In this document: piece after piece, positions 45,907-55,084 of the stretch
Numbering within the stretch: the stretch's first letter is position 1
How the letters are laid out: each line of letters opens with the position of its first letter
DNA from: Pararhizobium sp. YC-54
GTDB taxonomy: Bacteria; Pseudomonadota; Alphaproteobacteria; Rhizobiales; Rhizobiaceae
Assembly: GCF_025847205.1 (NCBI RefSeq)
Contig: NZ_JAOYTH010000008.1
Coordinates: forward strand, 247,864 to 311,863
DNA: 64,000 nucleotides
Direction: 5' to 3'
Program-made: the position numbers and the translations under genes
Notes under the pieces: model-generated
What the model saw: only the letters and a program-made list of their open reading frames with translations
Database searches by the model: none
What the model was told of the DNA's origin: nothing

Positions 45907-46893
45907 CTATGCCTCCAAACCGGCGCGAACACGCGGATCAAGCAGCGTATAGGCCGTATCGACCAGAAAGTTTGCCGCCAGGACCGAGAGCGTGATGATG
46001 AGGAAAAGGGCCTGCATCAGCGGATAATCGACCGAGCCGACCGCGCGTAACAGTAGATAGCCGAGACCGGGATAGGTGAAGACGATCTCCGCGAGAATTT
46101 GGCCTGAGAACACCCCGCCAATGGCGGCACCGAGTGCCGTCACATTGGGCAAAAGCGCGGTTCTTGCCGCATGGCTCAAGAGGACACGGCGCGGCGGGAT
46201 GCCTTTGGCCTCGGCAAGCGTCAGATAGTCTTCGCTGAGAACGCCGATCATGGCGTTGCGCATATTGAGCGCCCAGGGACCAAGCGAAACCAGAACGATG
46301 GTGAGCGCGGGCATGGCGAGATGGTGGAGAATGTCAGCGATACCGGCGGGCGTCAGTGGCGGCCGCTCGACCGATGAGAAGGCATTTCCCATCGGGAACC
46401 AGTGCAGCCGGAAGCACAGGACATAAAACAACAGCAATGCCAGGAAGAAATAGGGAAATGAACTTAAGAACAGCAGCACCGGGGGAACGATGCGATCGAA
46501 AAATCCACCCCGGCGCCAGGCCGCGAGCGCACCGAGCGCGCTGCCAAGAACAAAGCTTAGCGTGACGGAGACAAGACCGAGCAGCACCGACCACCAGATA
46601 CCACCGGCGATGACTGACGTGACGCTGGATGGAAACTGCGACAGGGAAAGGCCGAAATCTCCGCGCAGCAAATTGCCGAGATAGGCAAAGTATTGCGTGA
46701 TCAAGGGCGCATCCGTTACGCCGTAGGCCGCCTTGAGCGCTTCGAGAGCCGTGGCATTCAGCGACGACGAGTAGGCCGCGATGATTGTCGATGCCGGGTC
46801 GCCGGGCGCCAGCCGGGGCAGGAAGAAGTTCACCGATATGGCGACAAAGGCTGCGAGCAGATAAAAGGCCAGTCGCTTGAGCAGATAGACCAT
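45907..46893 (-). CDS. Opp/Dpp-type ABC transporter permease (DppB-like)
   Basis: A 328-residue DppB-family permease. MVYLLKRLAFYLLAAFVAIS is the first helix. The loop LPRLAPGDPASTI, coupling loop AKGIPPRRVLLSHAARTALLPN and terminal TLLDPRVRAG are all as expected. The start at 46893 lies 64 bases after the binding-protein gene, with a strong hairpin in between. Confidence 0.92.
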   Translation of the reverse strand: MVYLLKRLAFYLLAAFVAISVNFFLPRLAPGDPASTIIAAYSSSLNATALEALKAAYGVTDAPLITQYFAYLGNLLRGDFGLSLSQFPSSVTSVIAGGIWWSVLLGLVSVTLSFVLGSALGALAAWRRGGFFDRIVPPVLLFLSSFPYFFLALLLFYVLCFRLHWFPMGNAFSSVERPPLTPAGIADILHHLAMPALTIVLVSLGPWALNMRNAMIGVLSEDYLTLAEAKGIPPRRVLLSHAARTALLPNVTALGAAIGGVFSGQILAEIVFTYPGLGYLLLRAVGSVDYPLMQALFLIITLSVLAANFLVDTAYTLLDPRVRAGLEA

Positions 46894-46913
46894 CGGATTT
46901 TCCTTGTTCCGGT

Positions 46914-46943
46914 AAGGGATCCCATCTGACGATGGGATCCCTT
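46914..46943 (-). terminator. Strong hairpin between binding-protein and permease genes
   Basis: A perfect 13-bp stem, AAGGGATCCCATC / GATGGGATCCCTT, loop TGAC, begins 15 bases after the binding-protein stop. On the minus strand it is followed by ACCGGAACAAGG, without a T-run. It should stabilise binding-protein mRNA and partly attenuate the permeases. Confidence 0.7.
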
Positions 46944-46957
46944 CAAGTCTCGAAGGC

Positions 46958-48664
46958 CTAGTTGGCGTTGCGCACCAGGTGTGGCCAGACCAGCAGCGGA
47001 CCGTTGGTCATCTGCAGGCTGAGCGGCGCATAGGGCTTGTCTGCGGTGGGAAAGCCGGTGAAGCGGCGGGTATTGTAGAGCCCCCAGTCCGGCTGCTCGT
47101 AGAGCGGTATGATGGGTGCCGCGGCCGAGAACATCCCTTCGAGCGTCGAAACCACGGCCTTCTGCTCGGCCAAGGAGGTCGATGCTGCGAACTTGGCCAG
47201 CAGTTCATCGACTTTCGGATCGCCGTAGCGCTGCTGGTTGTTGGGAGAAGCAGTGCCGACGGGCTGCACGGATGTCGTTGCCATGTTGTTGCGGTAGAAC
47301 TCAAATGGCGTTGCAGTCCGAACCGCGGTGCCAAGCGAGAGCTGGAATTTTCCGCTAAACGTCGCGTTTGTCCAGCTATCGGCGGTCATGGTGCGCAGGG
47401 TAACGTCGATGCCGACGTCCTTGAGGTTCTCTGCGACGATCTGGCTGGCGGACACCCAGTCATTCCAGCCTGACGGCACGATGATGTCGTATTTGAGAGG
47501 CGTGCCGTCCTTGCCTGCACGGACCCCATCGGCTCCTCTTGCGTAGCCGGCATCGTCCAGCAACGTGTTGGCTGCATCAACATCCATGGTGACCCAGGAC
47601 TGGCCATCAGCGACAACCTTGGGATCGATCCATTCCTTGAACGGAGCCTCCGGCAGGCCTGTGGCATTCGCGGGCACCGATTTTCCCCAGACACCGGTGT
47701 TGATCATGCGCTGGCGGTCGAGTGCCATGCTCATGGCCTTGCGAACCGTCGTGTCCCCAAGCGCGCCAACCGTGGTGTTTGCCTGCAACTGCACCACCGA
47801 TGTCCTCGGCCACCAGTAGCCGAAATGGTCCGGATCAGCGGGCACGAAGGTTACGTCGGGATCGGGGACGAGCCCGCCCCAGTCGATATTGCCCGCAAGC
47901 AATGCCGCACTGACCTGATCGTTGCCGTTGAAGCCCTGCACAAAGACCCCTTCAATATTGATCGGTTGCCAATAATTCGGGTTCCTGGTCATCTGGTAGC
48001 GGTCGGTGCCGAAGGCATCGACCGTCGTGAACGGCCCGGTGCCGACCGGCTCCGCATTCTCGAAGGTCATCGGATCTTTCACGCCCTGCCAAACGTGCTT
48101 CGGCACGACGAATTGATCGGCGATGGAAAACAGGCCGGGCGTATAGGTCGAGTTGAATGTGAACTTGACCGTTGTCGGGTTCACGGCCTCGACCGATTTC
48201 AGATACGATGAAAAGGCTCCCGTCGCTGGCCCGATCAGGCCGGGATGATCGCGCATCATGGTGAAGGTGAAGGCAACATCATCGGCGGAAAAAGGCTGGC
48301 CGTCGGACCATTTTACGCCGTCACGCAAGGTGAATTCGAGACTCAGCGCGTCATCGGACCATTTGTAGCCGGTTGCAAGCCAGGGATCGAGCTTGCCGGT
48401 CGCATAATTCTGGATCATCAGGGGCTCGAATATTGTCCTGGTCGAGACCCAGCGAGTGGTGGGCGAGAACGGGTTGAACACCCTTGTAAAGCTGCTGCCA
48501 TTTTCGGCGACGATCCGCACCAGCTGATCGACTGGGACTTCGGCGAATGCAGGCGCCATCGCCGATGTCGTCGCGACTGCGGCAAAGGCTGCAGCCCTTA
48601 CGCTTGTGCGAAAGCCCAACCAGGAGCTCGCAAGGAGCGTTTTACCGTGACTGTAAGTATACAT
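46958..48664 (-). CDS. Opp/Dpp-type periplasmic substrate-binding protein
   Basis: A 568-residue family 5 binding protein. The ATG at 48664 has GGAG six bases upstream; the in-frame ATG at 48676 overlaps that site. A long signal sequence runs to ...MAPAFA before EVPVDQLVRI. Landmarks: FTLRDGVKWSDGQPFSADDVAFTF and TTVRKAMSMALDRQRM. It belongs to the operon led by the ROK regulator and ending in the PIG-L deacetylase, so a glycosylated or sugar-amide ligand is more likely than a peptide (inference). Confidence 0.92.
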   Translation of the reverse strand: MYTYSHGKTLLASSWLGFRTSVRAAAFAAVATTSAMAPAFAEVPVDQLVRIVAENGSSFTRVFNPFSPTTRWVSTRTIFEPLMIQNYATGKLDPWLATGYKWSDDALSLEFTLRDGVKWSDGQPFSADDVAFTFTMMRDHPGLIGPATGAFSSYLKSVEAVNPTTVKFTFNSTYTPGLFSIADQFVVPKHVWQGVKDPMTFENAEPVGTGPFTTVDAFGTDRYQMTRNPNYWQPINIEGVFVQGFNGNDQVSAALLAGNIDWGGLVPDPDVTFVPADPDHFGYWWPRTSVVQLQANTTVGALGDTTVRKAMSMALDRQRMINTGVWGKSVPANATGLPEAPFKEWIDPKVVADGQSWVTMDVDAANTLLDDAGYARGADGVRAGKDGTPLKYDIIVPSGWNDWVSASQIVAENLKDVGIDVTLRTMTADSWTNATFSGKFQLSLGTAVRTATPFEFYRNNMATTSVQPVGTASPNNQQRYGDPKVDELLAKFAASTSLAEQKAVVSTLEGMFSAAAPIIPLYEQPDWGLYNTRRFTGFPTADKPYAPLSLQMTNGPLLVWPHLVRNAN

Positions 48665-48712
48665 AGCCGTCTCCAAGGAATGAAGGGATCGATGATGCTT
48701 TCCAAGTTGGTC

Positions 48713-49909
48713 TCACGGCAGGCCGCGGGCAGCGCTACCTCCGGTGAAGACCCGCTCTCGCGTATGCTGGAGCGCGAGTTCTACAGCGCCGGCTCTCACG
48801 GCATGACTGCTGACTTTGGTCGGGACAATTTGCGGAATGGCGATGGGCAGGGTTGCCAGGATTGCGGACACACCCTGCGCCAATATACGCCCTCCTGCGC
48901 CACCCACCGGTCCACCCAGCACCACCATTTCGGGGTCGAGCGCACCGATCGCGCCAGTGAGACCGGCAGCGCAACGATACGAAAGTTCCGCGAAGAATTC
49001 AGGGTGGGAATTGTTCTGTGCAGCGATGCGAATGGCTTCATCGCTGCCGGCGCCACTCAGGCCGTGCCTGGCAACGAGAGCGTCAACGGCTGCGGCATCC
49101 AGGAGATCGTCGAGCAACGCCATGCAAACCGGTTCGCCGGGTCTGGCATAGCGGTCCGGCACCATGGCGCCGCCCAACTCGCCTGCGGTGCCCGTCGAAC
49201 CGTGGATGAGACTGCCGCCGATGACGACGCCTGCGCCAACGCCATCGCCGACCCAGAACAAGATGAAGGACTGGACACCCTTCGCGGCGCCGCAGGCCAT
49301 CTCCTCGATGGCAACAAGGTTGACATCATTTTCGATCAGCACCCGGCGATGCCCGAGCACGCTCTCAAGCGCCTCTGGGATGTGATAGCCTTGCCAATTC
49401 GGCAGTTGTTGACCCTTTCGAAGGTTGCCAGCCTTGAGATCGACAATCCCGGGCAAACCGACGACGAGCTGGTCGATATCTGCAACCGTCAGCCTCGCAC
49501 TCCTCGCCGCGCCTTCGATCGCCGCAACAAGCATCTGGTGTGCGTCATACCGCTGACCGGGATCACAGGAAAGATTGAAGGTGGCGATCGTCTCACTGGA
49601 GATGTCGGCGATCGCGACGTCGATACCGTGGGCTGTGACGTCGATGCCGGCGACGTGGGCCGATTTGGGGTCGAGAGTCCAGAGGCCCGCTTTTGGCCCG
49701 TAGGTGCCGGCTTTTTCGCCGTCACGCCGAATGAGGCTGGCCGCTTCCAGGCGCCGCAGCAGATCCGACATGGCCGGCTTGGAGAGACCGGTGAACGCTT
49801 CGAGTTCCATTCGGGTCAACGCCCCCTCGCTGAGCAAGCGCTGTAGCACCGCCTTCTCATTGAGATTGCGCAGCAGCCGAGGACTGCCTGAAAGGGCCTG
49901 AATATTCAT
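48713..49909 (-). CDS. ROK-family transcriptional regulator
   Basis: A 398-residue ROK repressor with an N-terminal winged helix (LTRMELEAFTGLSKPAMSDL, about residues 31-50) and a C-terminal sugar-kinase-like domain. GDGVGAGVVIGGSLIHGSTG is present. The consensus GEIGH reads GELGG here, and the CxCGxxGCxE zinc motif is missing (only VCMALLDD at that place). It therefore senses a ligand but is unlikely to be a kinase. First gene of the operon continuing to 41456, with its own operator at 49924-49937. Confidence 0.88.
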   Translation of the reverse strand: MNIQALSGSPRLLRNLNEKAVLQRLLSEGALTRMELEAFTGLSKPAMSDLLRRLEAASLIRRDGEKAGTYGPKAGLWTLDPKSAHVAGIDVTAHGIDVAIADISSETIATFNLSCDPGQRYDAHQMLVAAIEGAARSARLTVADIDQLVVGLPGIVDLKAGNLRKGQQLPNWQGYHIPEALESVLGHRRVLIENDVNLVAIEEMACGAAKGVQSFILFWVGDGVGAGVVIGGSLIHGSTGTAGELGGAMVPDRYARPGEPVCMALLDDLLDAAAVDALVARHGLSGAGSDEAIRIAAQNNSHPEFFAELSYRCAAGLTGAIGALDPEMVVLGGPVGGAGGRILAQGVSAILATLPIAIPQIVPTKVSSHAVRAGAVELALQHTRERVFTGGSAARGLP

Positions 49910-49923
49910 TGCCGTACCGTCTG

Positions 49924-49971
49924 GTAAGTTTCCTTACAGTCTGTTATTCACCGCACATGGAGTGTTGTCAA
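49924..49971 (-). promoter_or_regulatory. Promoter and candidate ROK operator
   Basis: Minus strand: TTGACA (complement of 49966-49971), 17-base spacer, AATAAC (complement of 49943-49948). Just downstream is GTAAG-TTTC-CTTAC (49924-49937), an inverted repeat of the AT-rich type bound by ROK repressors, 15 bases before the ROK start. This fits autorepression. Confidence 0.55.
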
Positions 49972-50165
49972 GCGGAAAGCGACGAATTTTCGGGCCGAGA
50001 GAAAGGAGCATGCCGATGGCGCTGCGCTGCCGTGCGTGAACCTGCCAGGGGTAGGATCGTTCAGCTTGCGCTCGCATTCGACGGGTTGACGGCATGTCGC
50101 CTTCAACATCGCAAATCAAGCTGCAAGGCATTGTTCCGCTTGCAGAAAAAATAGTGGAGAGAATT

Positions 50166-51083
50166 ATGATCCGTTTAATGCGTGGCAGCCTATCCGGGAC
50201 ATCTTCACGAGCGGAGGACGTCCTTCGCCAGGCGGCCGAACTCCGCGTAGACGAGGTCGTATTCTATAGCCTGTTCGAGATCAGCAAGACGCTTGATCCG
50301 GAGGAGCTGCGTGCGGCGAAGTTGCTTGCCGCCGAGCTTGGCGTTGGCCTCGGCTCGGCCTTGGAATGGCTTAATCCGTTGCGTCCGGCTCGCAATGCTG
50401 CCGAGCTCGCACTGGGCGACGGTGACTACGTCAAGGGAATAAGCACGATCATCGGGGCTGCGGCCAACCTCAATATCGACGAGATGTTCTTCACGATCGG
50501 CACGCTGGATGATCGCAAGGGCAATTGGACCGAGCAGCTGGCTGCGGTCGCGGATACATTGAAAGCGCTCGCGCCGGTATTGGCCGATTGCAACATGCGC
50601 CTGCTGGTCAAAACCCATGAGGAGATCACCTCGTTCGAGGTGCTGCGGCTGATCGAAACCGTCGGATCGGGCTCACTGGGCGTGTCATTCGACCCCGTCA
50701 ATATGCTGGTTCGGCTTGAGGACCCGGTCGACGTGGCCGCGCGTCTTGCTCCCTTTATCCGCCAGGTGCATATCGATGACGCTATTTTGCAATTCGAAGG
50801 CAACGGCATTCGACGCTACCTTTGCCGCGCCGGCGACGGGATCGTCGATTGGGATGCCATCTTCGCGCTGGTTCCGGGCGCCAAGCGCCTGATCGAGCTG
50901 CACTCCGGCCAGTTTGCCATGCCGATATTCGATCCAGAATTCATCGCAGAACAGGACTATCTGACACTTCCGGCTTTCGCATCCATCGTTGAAATGGCCA
51001 CACGCAACCTTCATACATCTCCTCCCATTCAAGGCGACTTCGATGCACGGCTTGCCGCGGCTATCCGCAGAACACTTCGGTAG
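50166..51083 (+). CDS. Sugar isomerase/epimerase-like TIM barrel, altered metal site
   Basis: A 305-residue paralogue of the protein at 42292-43347: both share THEEIT..E..R.IE.VGS and R.EDPV...R.AP. The ATG at 50166 (MIRLMRGSLSG) has GGAGAG upstream; the frame is open to 50094. Three barrel metal ligands remain (Asp in SFDPVN, His in QVHIDD, Glu in LIELHSG). The first Glu of LALETHEE is Lys here (LLVKTHEE), so metal binding may be lost or changed. Divergent from the ROK gene and probably controlled by it. Confidence 0.8.
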   Translation: MIRLMRGSLSGTSSRAEDVLRQAAELRVDEVVFYSLFEISKTLDPEELRAAKLLAAELGVGLGSALEWLNPLRPARNAAELALGDGDYVKGISTIIGAAANLNIDEMFFTIGTLDDRKGNWTEQLAAVADTLKALAPVLADCNMRLLVKTHEEITSFEVLRLIETVGSGSLGVSFDPVNMLVRLEDPVDVAARLAPFIRQVHIDDAILQFEGNGIRRYLCRAGDGIVDWDAIFALVPGAKRLIELHSGQFAMPIFDPEFIAEQDYLTLPAFASIVEMATRNLHTSPPIQGDFDARLAAAIRRTLR

Positions 51084-51131
51084 CGATAGTTTGCCCGTAA
51101 CTGTTCCGTGTCGTAACGACGCCCACCCTGG

Positions 51132-52145
51132 TCACAAGACTGTCTTTTCTCCTGCAACAGCCTGAACAACCGTGACGGCGATCATGTGGAAGACATCATC
51201 GGCATTGCAGCCGCGCGAAAGATCGTTGGCGGGCTTGGCAAGGCCTTGCAGGATGGGACCAATGGCGGTGGCGCCGCCGATACGCTGGGCGATCTTGTAA
51301 CCGATATTGGCAGCATCGAGGTTCGGGAAGACGAAGACATTGGCCTCGCCATGCAGCGTCGAGTGCGGCGCCTTGGCCGCACTGACGGCCTCGACGAAGG
51401 CGGTGTCGAACTGCAATTCGCCGTCGATGACGAGACCGGGTGCTGCCGCATGCGCCAGTCGCGTTGCCTCCACCACTTTCGAGACGCGCTCGTGGGCGGC
51501 GCTGCCCGCGGTCGAGAAGGACAGCATCGCCACCTTCGCGGGCTTGCCAGCAAGCTCCTCGAAGGAGCGCGCCGACATCACGGCGATATCGGCAAGACCA
51601 GCGGCATCGGGATCGACCACCAGCCCGCAATCGGCAAAGACGAACACGCCCTTCTTCACATGATGCGGTTCGCACAGCATCATCAGGAAGAAGCTCGACA
51701 CCAGGCCGACATTCGGCGCACGGCCGATGGTCTGGAGCGCTGCCCGCACCGTGTCGGCCGTGGTCGCCACCGCGCCCCCGACCGTACCATCGGCGTCGCC
51801 CTCGCGCACCATCATGGCGGCGAAGACCAGCGGCGAACGTATCGCCTCGACGGCGGCGGCCGCATCGACGCCCTTGCCCTTGCGAAGCTCGTGATAGGCG
51901 GCGGCAAGGCGCGGCACGAGCGCAGAGGAGGCCGGATCCTCGATGCGCACGTCCTCCGGGCGGGCACCGGCGGCGGCCAGCTGCTGCCTGACGATCTCGC
52001 GTCGTCCGACCAGGGTGATCATGGCGATCCCGTCGCGCACCGCGCGCACCGCCGCCTCGACGACGCGCGGGTCTTCGCCTTCGGCGAGCACGATATGCCG
52101 GGGTGCCAATCTGGCGGCTTCGAGGATATGGTCCAGCGGTTTCAT
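51132..52145 (-). CDS. pta: Phosphate acetyltransferase
   Basis: A 337-residue phosphotransacetylase, the short form without the N-terminal regulatory domain. IVLAEGEDPRVVEAA opens the fold; TVGGAVATTADTVRAAL and MLSFSTAGSAAHERVSKVVEA carry the active-site serine/arginine region; FPNLDAANIGYKIAQRI and GPILQGLAKPANDLSRG follow. It converts acetyl phosphate from Xsc to acetyl-CoA, the last step of taurine carbon use. The start overlaps the exporter stop by one base. Confidence 0.93.
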   Translation of the reverse strand: MKPLDHILEAARLAPRHIVLAEGEDPRVVEAAVRAVRDGIAMITLVGRREIVRQQLAAAGARPEDVRIEDPASSALVPRLAAAYHELRKGKGVDAAAAVEAIRSPLVFAAMMVREGDADGTVGGAVATTADTVRAALQTIGRAPNVGLVSSFFLMMLCEPHHVKKGVFVFADCGLVVDPDAAGLADIAVMSARSFEELAGKPAKVAMLSFSTAGSAAHERVSKVVEATRLAHAAAPGLVIDGELQFDTAFVEAVSAAKAPHSTLHGEANVFVFPNLDAANIGYKIAQRIGGATAIGPILQGLAKPANDLSRGCNADDVFHMIAVTVVQAVAGEKTVL

Positions 52146-53182
52146 CAGGCGTGCCCCAGATAGTGAATGCCAACGAGGATGAAGGCGGCGATGAAGACGG
52201 TTTCGGCGACGATGAGGGCGACGGCGTCACCGCCGACATCCAGCACGCGGCGCAGCGACGTCCGCATGCCGACGGCGACGATACCGGCGAGCAGCGCCCA
52301 GCGGGACGTCTCCATGCCGGCCTTCGCGACCATTTCGGGAACAAGGCCGAAGGAATTGATTGCGGCGAGGATCAGGAAGGCGATGACGAAGCCCGGCAGC
52401 AGCGGCGGGCGCTTGCCTGTCTCGCCCTCGGGCTGCGGCACGTTGCGCAGCGAGAGCGAGTAGACCAGCACCACCGGCGCCAGCATGGTGACGCGGATCA
52501 GCTTGACGAGCGTCGCCGTTTCGCCCGCTTCCGGCGAAACCGAGAAGCCCGCGCCGACCACCTGGGCAACGTCGTGGATGGTGCCGCCGAAGAAGATGCC
52601 GGTGGCGCGCGCGTCGAGGCCCATGGTCTGGGCGATGATCGGATAGGCAATCATGGCAAGCGTGGAGAGCACGGTCACCGACAATACCGTGAAAATAAGG
52701 TTGCGCTCGGAGAATTCGTTCTTGGGCAGCACGGCGGCAATGGCCATTGCCGCGGAGGCGCCGCATATGGCGACCGAGCCGCTGGTGATCAGCGCCAGCC
52801 GCCAGCCGCGACCGAGCAGTTTTGCCGTGAGCAGCCCGAAACCGATGGTGGCAACCAGCGCCGAGACGAGCAGCAGGATGGTGCCCGCACCCAGCCCGAT
52901 CAGGAGATCAACACTGATGCGCATGCCGAGCAGCGCCACGCCGATCCGCAGGACCATCTTGGCACAGAAATCGATACCGGCCACGCAGCGCCCCTCTTCG
53001 GAGAGGAAGTGAAAGGCGATGCCGAGCAGCAGCGCCATCAGCATGGCAGGGGCGCCGTAGTGGTCGGACAGGAACTGTGCGGCGACGGCAACCGCCGCCG
53101 TGACGGCAATGCCCGGCCAATAGGCGGTAAATCCCGAAGGTATGCTCCGGAAACGTTCGTGGACGGAGGCGGCTATGTTCAT
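52145..53182 (-). CDS. tauZ: Putative sulfate/sulfite exporter (YeiH/UPF0324, TauZ-like)
   Basis: A 345-residue membrane protein of the YeiH (UPF0324, putative sulfate exporter) family, starting at 53182 (MNIAASVHERF). About ten hydrophobic segments are visible. Landmarks: ALLLGIAFHFLSEEGR, LRIGVALLGMRISVDLL, SGSVAICGASAAMAIAAV and GIFFGGTIHDVAQVVGAG. Placed between xsc and pta, it probably removes the sulfite (or sulfate formed from it) released by Xsc. The symbol follows described tau clusters and is my inference. Confidence 0.8.
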   Translation of the reverse strand: MNIAASVHERFRSIPSGFTAYWPGIAVTAAVAVAAQFLSDHYGAPAMLMALLLGIAFHFLSEEGRCVAGIDFCAKMVLRIGVALLGMRISVDLLIGLGAGTILLLVSALVATIGFGLLTAKLLGRGWRLALITSGSVAICGASAAMAIAAVLPKNEFSERNLIFTVLSVTVLSTLAMIAYPIIAQTMGLDARATGIFFGGTIHDVAQVVGAGFSVSPEAGETATLVKLIRVTMLAPVVLVYSLSLRNVPQPEGETGKRPPLLPGFVIAFLILAAINSFGLVPEMVAKAGMETSRWALLAGIVAVGMRTSLRRVLDVGGDAVALIVAETVFIAAFILVGIHYLGHA

Positions 53183-53267
53183 GATCTCGTTCCGGTCGCT
53201 TGGCCGCAAGGCCGCTGGAAGCTGTCCCGCCCGGTAAACCGGGCGGGATTTGGTCTTGCCGGTTGCA

Positions 53268-55043
53268 TCAGGCCCGCGTCTGCGGGCGCATGTCGGCGCG
53301 GTCGATGCCGGCAACCGGCACCGGCTTCTTCATCGCGTCGCGGCGGAAGGGCTCGCCGAGCTCCTGGTTGAGAATGACCTCGACGAAGGTCGTCACGCCG
53401 CGCGCCTGGTCGGCAATGGCGTTCGACAGCGCCTCGGTGAGCGCGGCCGTCGTATCGACCGCCACGCCCTTCAGCCCGCAGCCCTCGGCCACCTTGGCGT
53501 AGCTGAGGTTGGGATTGAGTTCGGTGCCGACGAAGTTGTTGTCGTACCAGAGCGTCGTGTTGCGCTTTTCCGCACCCCACTGGTAGTTGCGGAAGATCAC
53601 CATGGTGATCGCCGGCCAACCTTCGCGGCCAATCGCGCCCATCTCATTCATCGAGATACCGAAGGCCCCGTCGCCGGCAAAGCCGACCACCGGCACGTCG
53701 GGGCAACCGATCTTGGCGCCGACGATGGACGGGAAGCCGTAGCCGCAGGGACCGAACATGCCGGGCGCGAGATACTTCCGGCCCTGCTCGAAGGTCGGAT
53801 AGGCGTTGCCGATGGCGCAATTGTTGCCGATGTCGGTCGAGATGATCGCCTCCTTCGGCAGCGCGGCCTGGATCGCCCGCCAGGCCTGGCGCGGCGACAT
53901 GCGGTTCGGCTCGCGGTTGCGGGCGGTTTCGTTCCATTCGGTCCCGACGTCGTCGTCCTCGTGATCCATCGACGAGAGCTGCTGCTGCCAGGCCGAACGG
54001 GTCTGGTGGATGGCCGCCTTGCGCTCCTCGCGGCCGGCATTGCCGGCGGACGGCGACAACTGCTCCAGAATCTGACGGGCCACCTGCTTGGCATCGCCGC
54101 AGATGCCCACCGCGACCTTCTTGGTCAGGCCGATGCGGTCGGCATTGATATCGACCTGGATGACCGCGGCCTGCTTCGGCCAATAGTCGATGCCGTAGCC
54201 TGGCAGCGTCGAGAAAGGATTGAGCCTGGTGCCGAGCGCCAGCACGACGTCGGCCTTGGAAATCAGCTCCATCGCCGCTTTCGAGCCATTGTAGCCAAGC
54301 GGGCCGACCGACAGGCGGTGGCTGCCGGGGAAGGCGTCGTTGTGCTGATAACCGCAGCAGACGGGCGCATCGAGGCGCTCGGCCAGCGCCATCGATTCTG
54401 CGATGGCATTGCCGATGACGACGCCGGCGCCGTTGAGGATGACCGGGAACTTCGCCTCCGAGAGCAGTTTTGCGGCCTCAGTGATGGCCTGCGGGCCGCC
54501 GGCCGGGCGCTCGAAGCGCACGATCGCCGGCAGATCGACGTCGATCACCTGGGTCCAGTAGTCGCGCGGGATGTTGATCTGCGCCGGTGCGCAACCGCGT
54601 ATTGCCTTCTCGATGACCCGGTTGAGCACCTCGGGAATGCGCGAGGGGTCACGCACCTCCTCCTGGTAGCAGACCATCTCCTCGAACATCGCCATCTGGT
54701 CGACTTCCTGGAAGCCACCCTGCCCGATGGTCTTGTTGGCAGCCTGCGGGGTGACCATCAACAGCGGCGTGTGGTTCCAGTAGGCTGTTTTCATCGCCGT
54801 GATGAAGCCGGTGACACCCGGACCATTCTGGCCGATCGCGATTGCCATCGTGCCCGTAGCGCGGCTGAAACCGTCCGCCATCATGCCGGCATTGGTCTCG
54901 TGGGCGCAGTCCCAGAACCGGATGCCGGCCTTCGGAAACAGGTCCGACACCGGCATCATGGCTGAGCCGATGATGCCGAATGCATGTTCAAGCCCATGCA
55001 TCTGGAGAACTTTGACGAAGGCTTCCTCGGTGGTCATTTTCAT
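53268..55043 (-). CDS. xsc: Sulfoacetaldehyde acetyltransferase
   Basis: A 591-residue ThDP-dependent enzyme, the usual length for Xsc. It starts at 55043 (MKMTTEEAF). The N-terminal ThDP Pyr domain has CAHETNAGMMADGFSRATG (catalytic glutamate), and QVDINADRIGLTKKVAVGI sits in the central domain. The C-terminal ThDP-binding motif is GDGAFGISMNEMGAI...NYQWGAEKRNTTLWYDNN. It splits sulfoacetaldehyde with phosphate into acetyl phosphate and sulfite. Context between TauXY and TauZ-Pta makes the assignment firm. Confidence 0.95.
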   Translation of the reverse strand: MKMTTEEAFVKVLQMHGLEHAFGIIGSAMMPVSDLFPKAGIRFWDCAHETNAGMMADGFSRATGTMAIAIGQNGPGVTGFITAMKTAYWNHTPLLMVTPQAANKTIGQGGFQEVDQMAMFEEMVCYQEEVRDPSRIPEVLNRVIEKAIRGCAPAQINIPRDYWTQVIDVDLPAIVRFERPAGGPQAITEAAKLLSEAKFPVILNGAGVVIGNAIAESMALAERLDAPVCCGYQHNDAFPGSHRLSVGPLGYNGSKAAMELISKADVVLALGTRLNPFSTLPGYGIDYWPKQAAVIQVDINADRIGLTKKVAVGICGDAKQVARQILEQLSPSAGNAGREERKAAIHQTRSAWQQQLSSMDHEDDDVGTEWNETARNREPNRMSPRQAWRAIQAALPKEAIISTDIGNNCAIGNAYPTFEQGRKYLAPGMFGPCGYGFPSIVGAKIGCPDVPVVGFAGDGAFGISMNEMGAIGREGWPAITMVIFRNYQWGAEKRNTTLWYDNNFVGTELNPNLSYAKVAEGCGLKGVAVDTTAALTEALSNAIADQARGVTTFVEVILNQELGEPFRRDAMKKPVPVAGIDRADMRPQTRA

Positions 55044-55084
55044 GGCTGTGTTCCTTTCCCTGGCAGATTGCCGATTTTTTACGG

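Noticed and set aside
48245..49846. Plus-strand frame of 533 codons
   Set aside because: Antisense to the binding-protein and ROK genes; no coherent domain.
53250..54965. Plus-strand frame of 571 codons
   Set aside because: Antisense to xsc.
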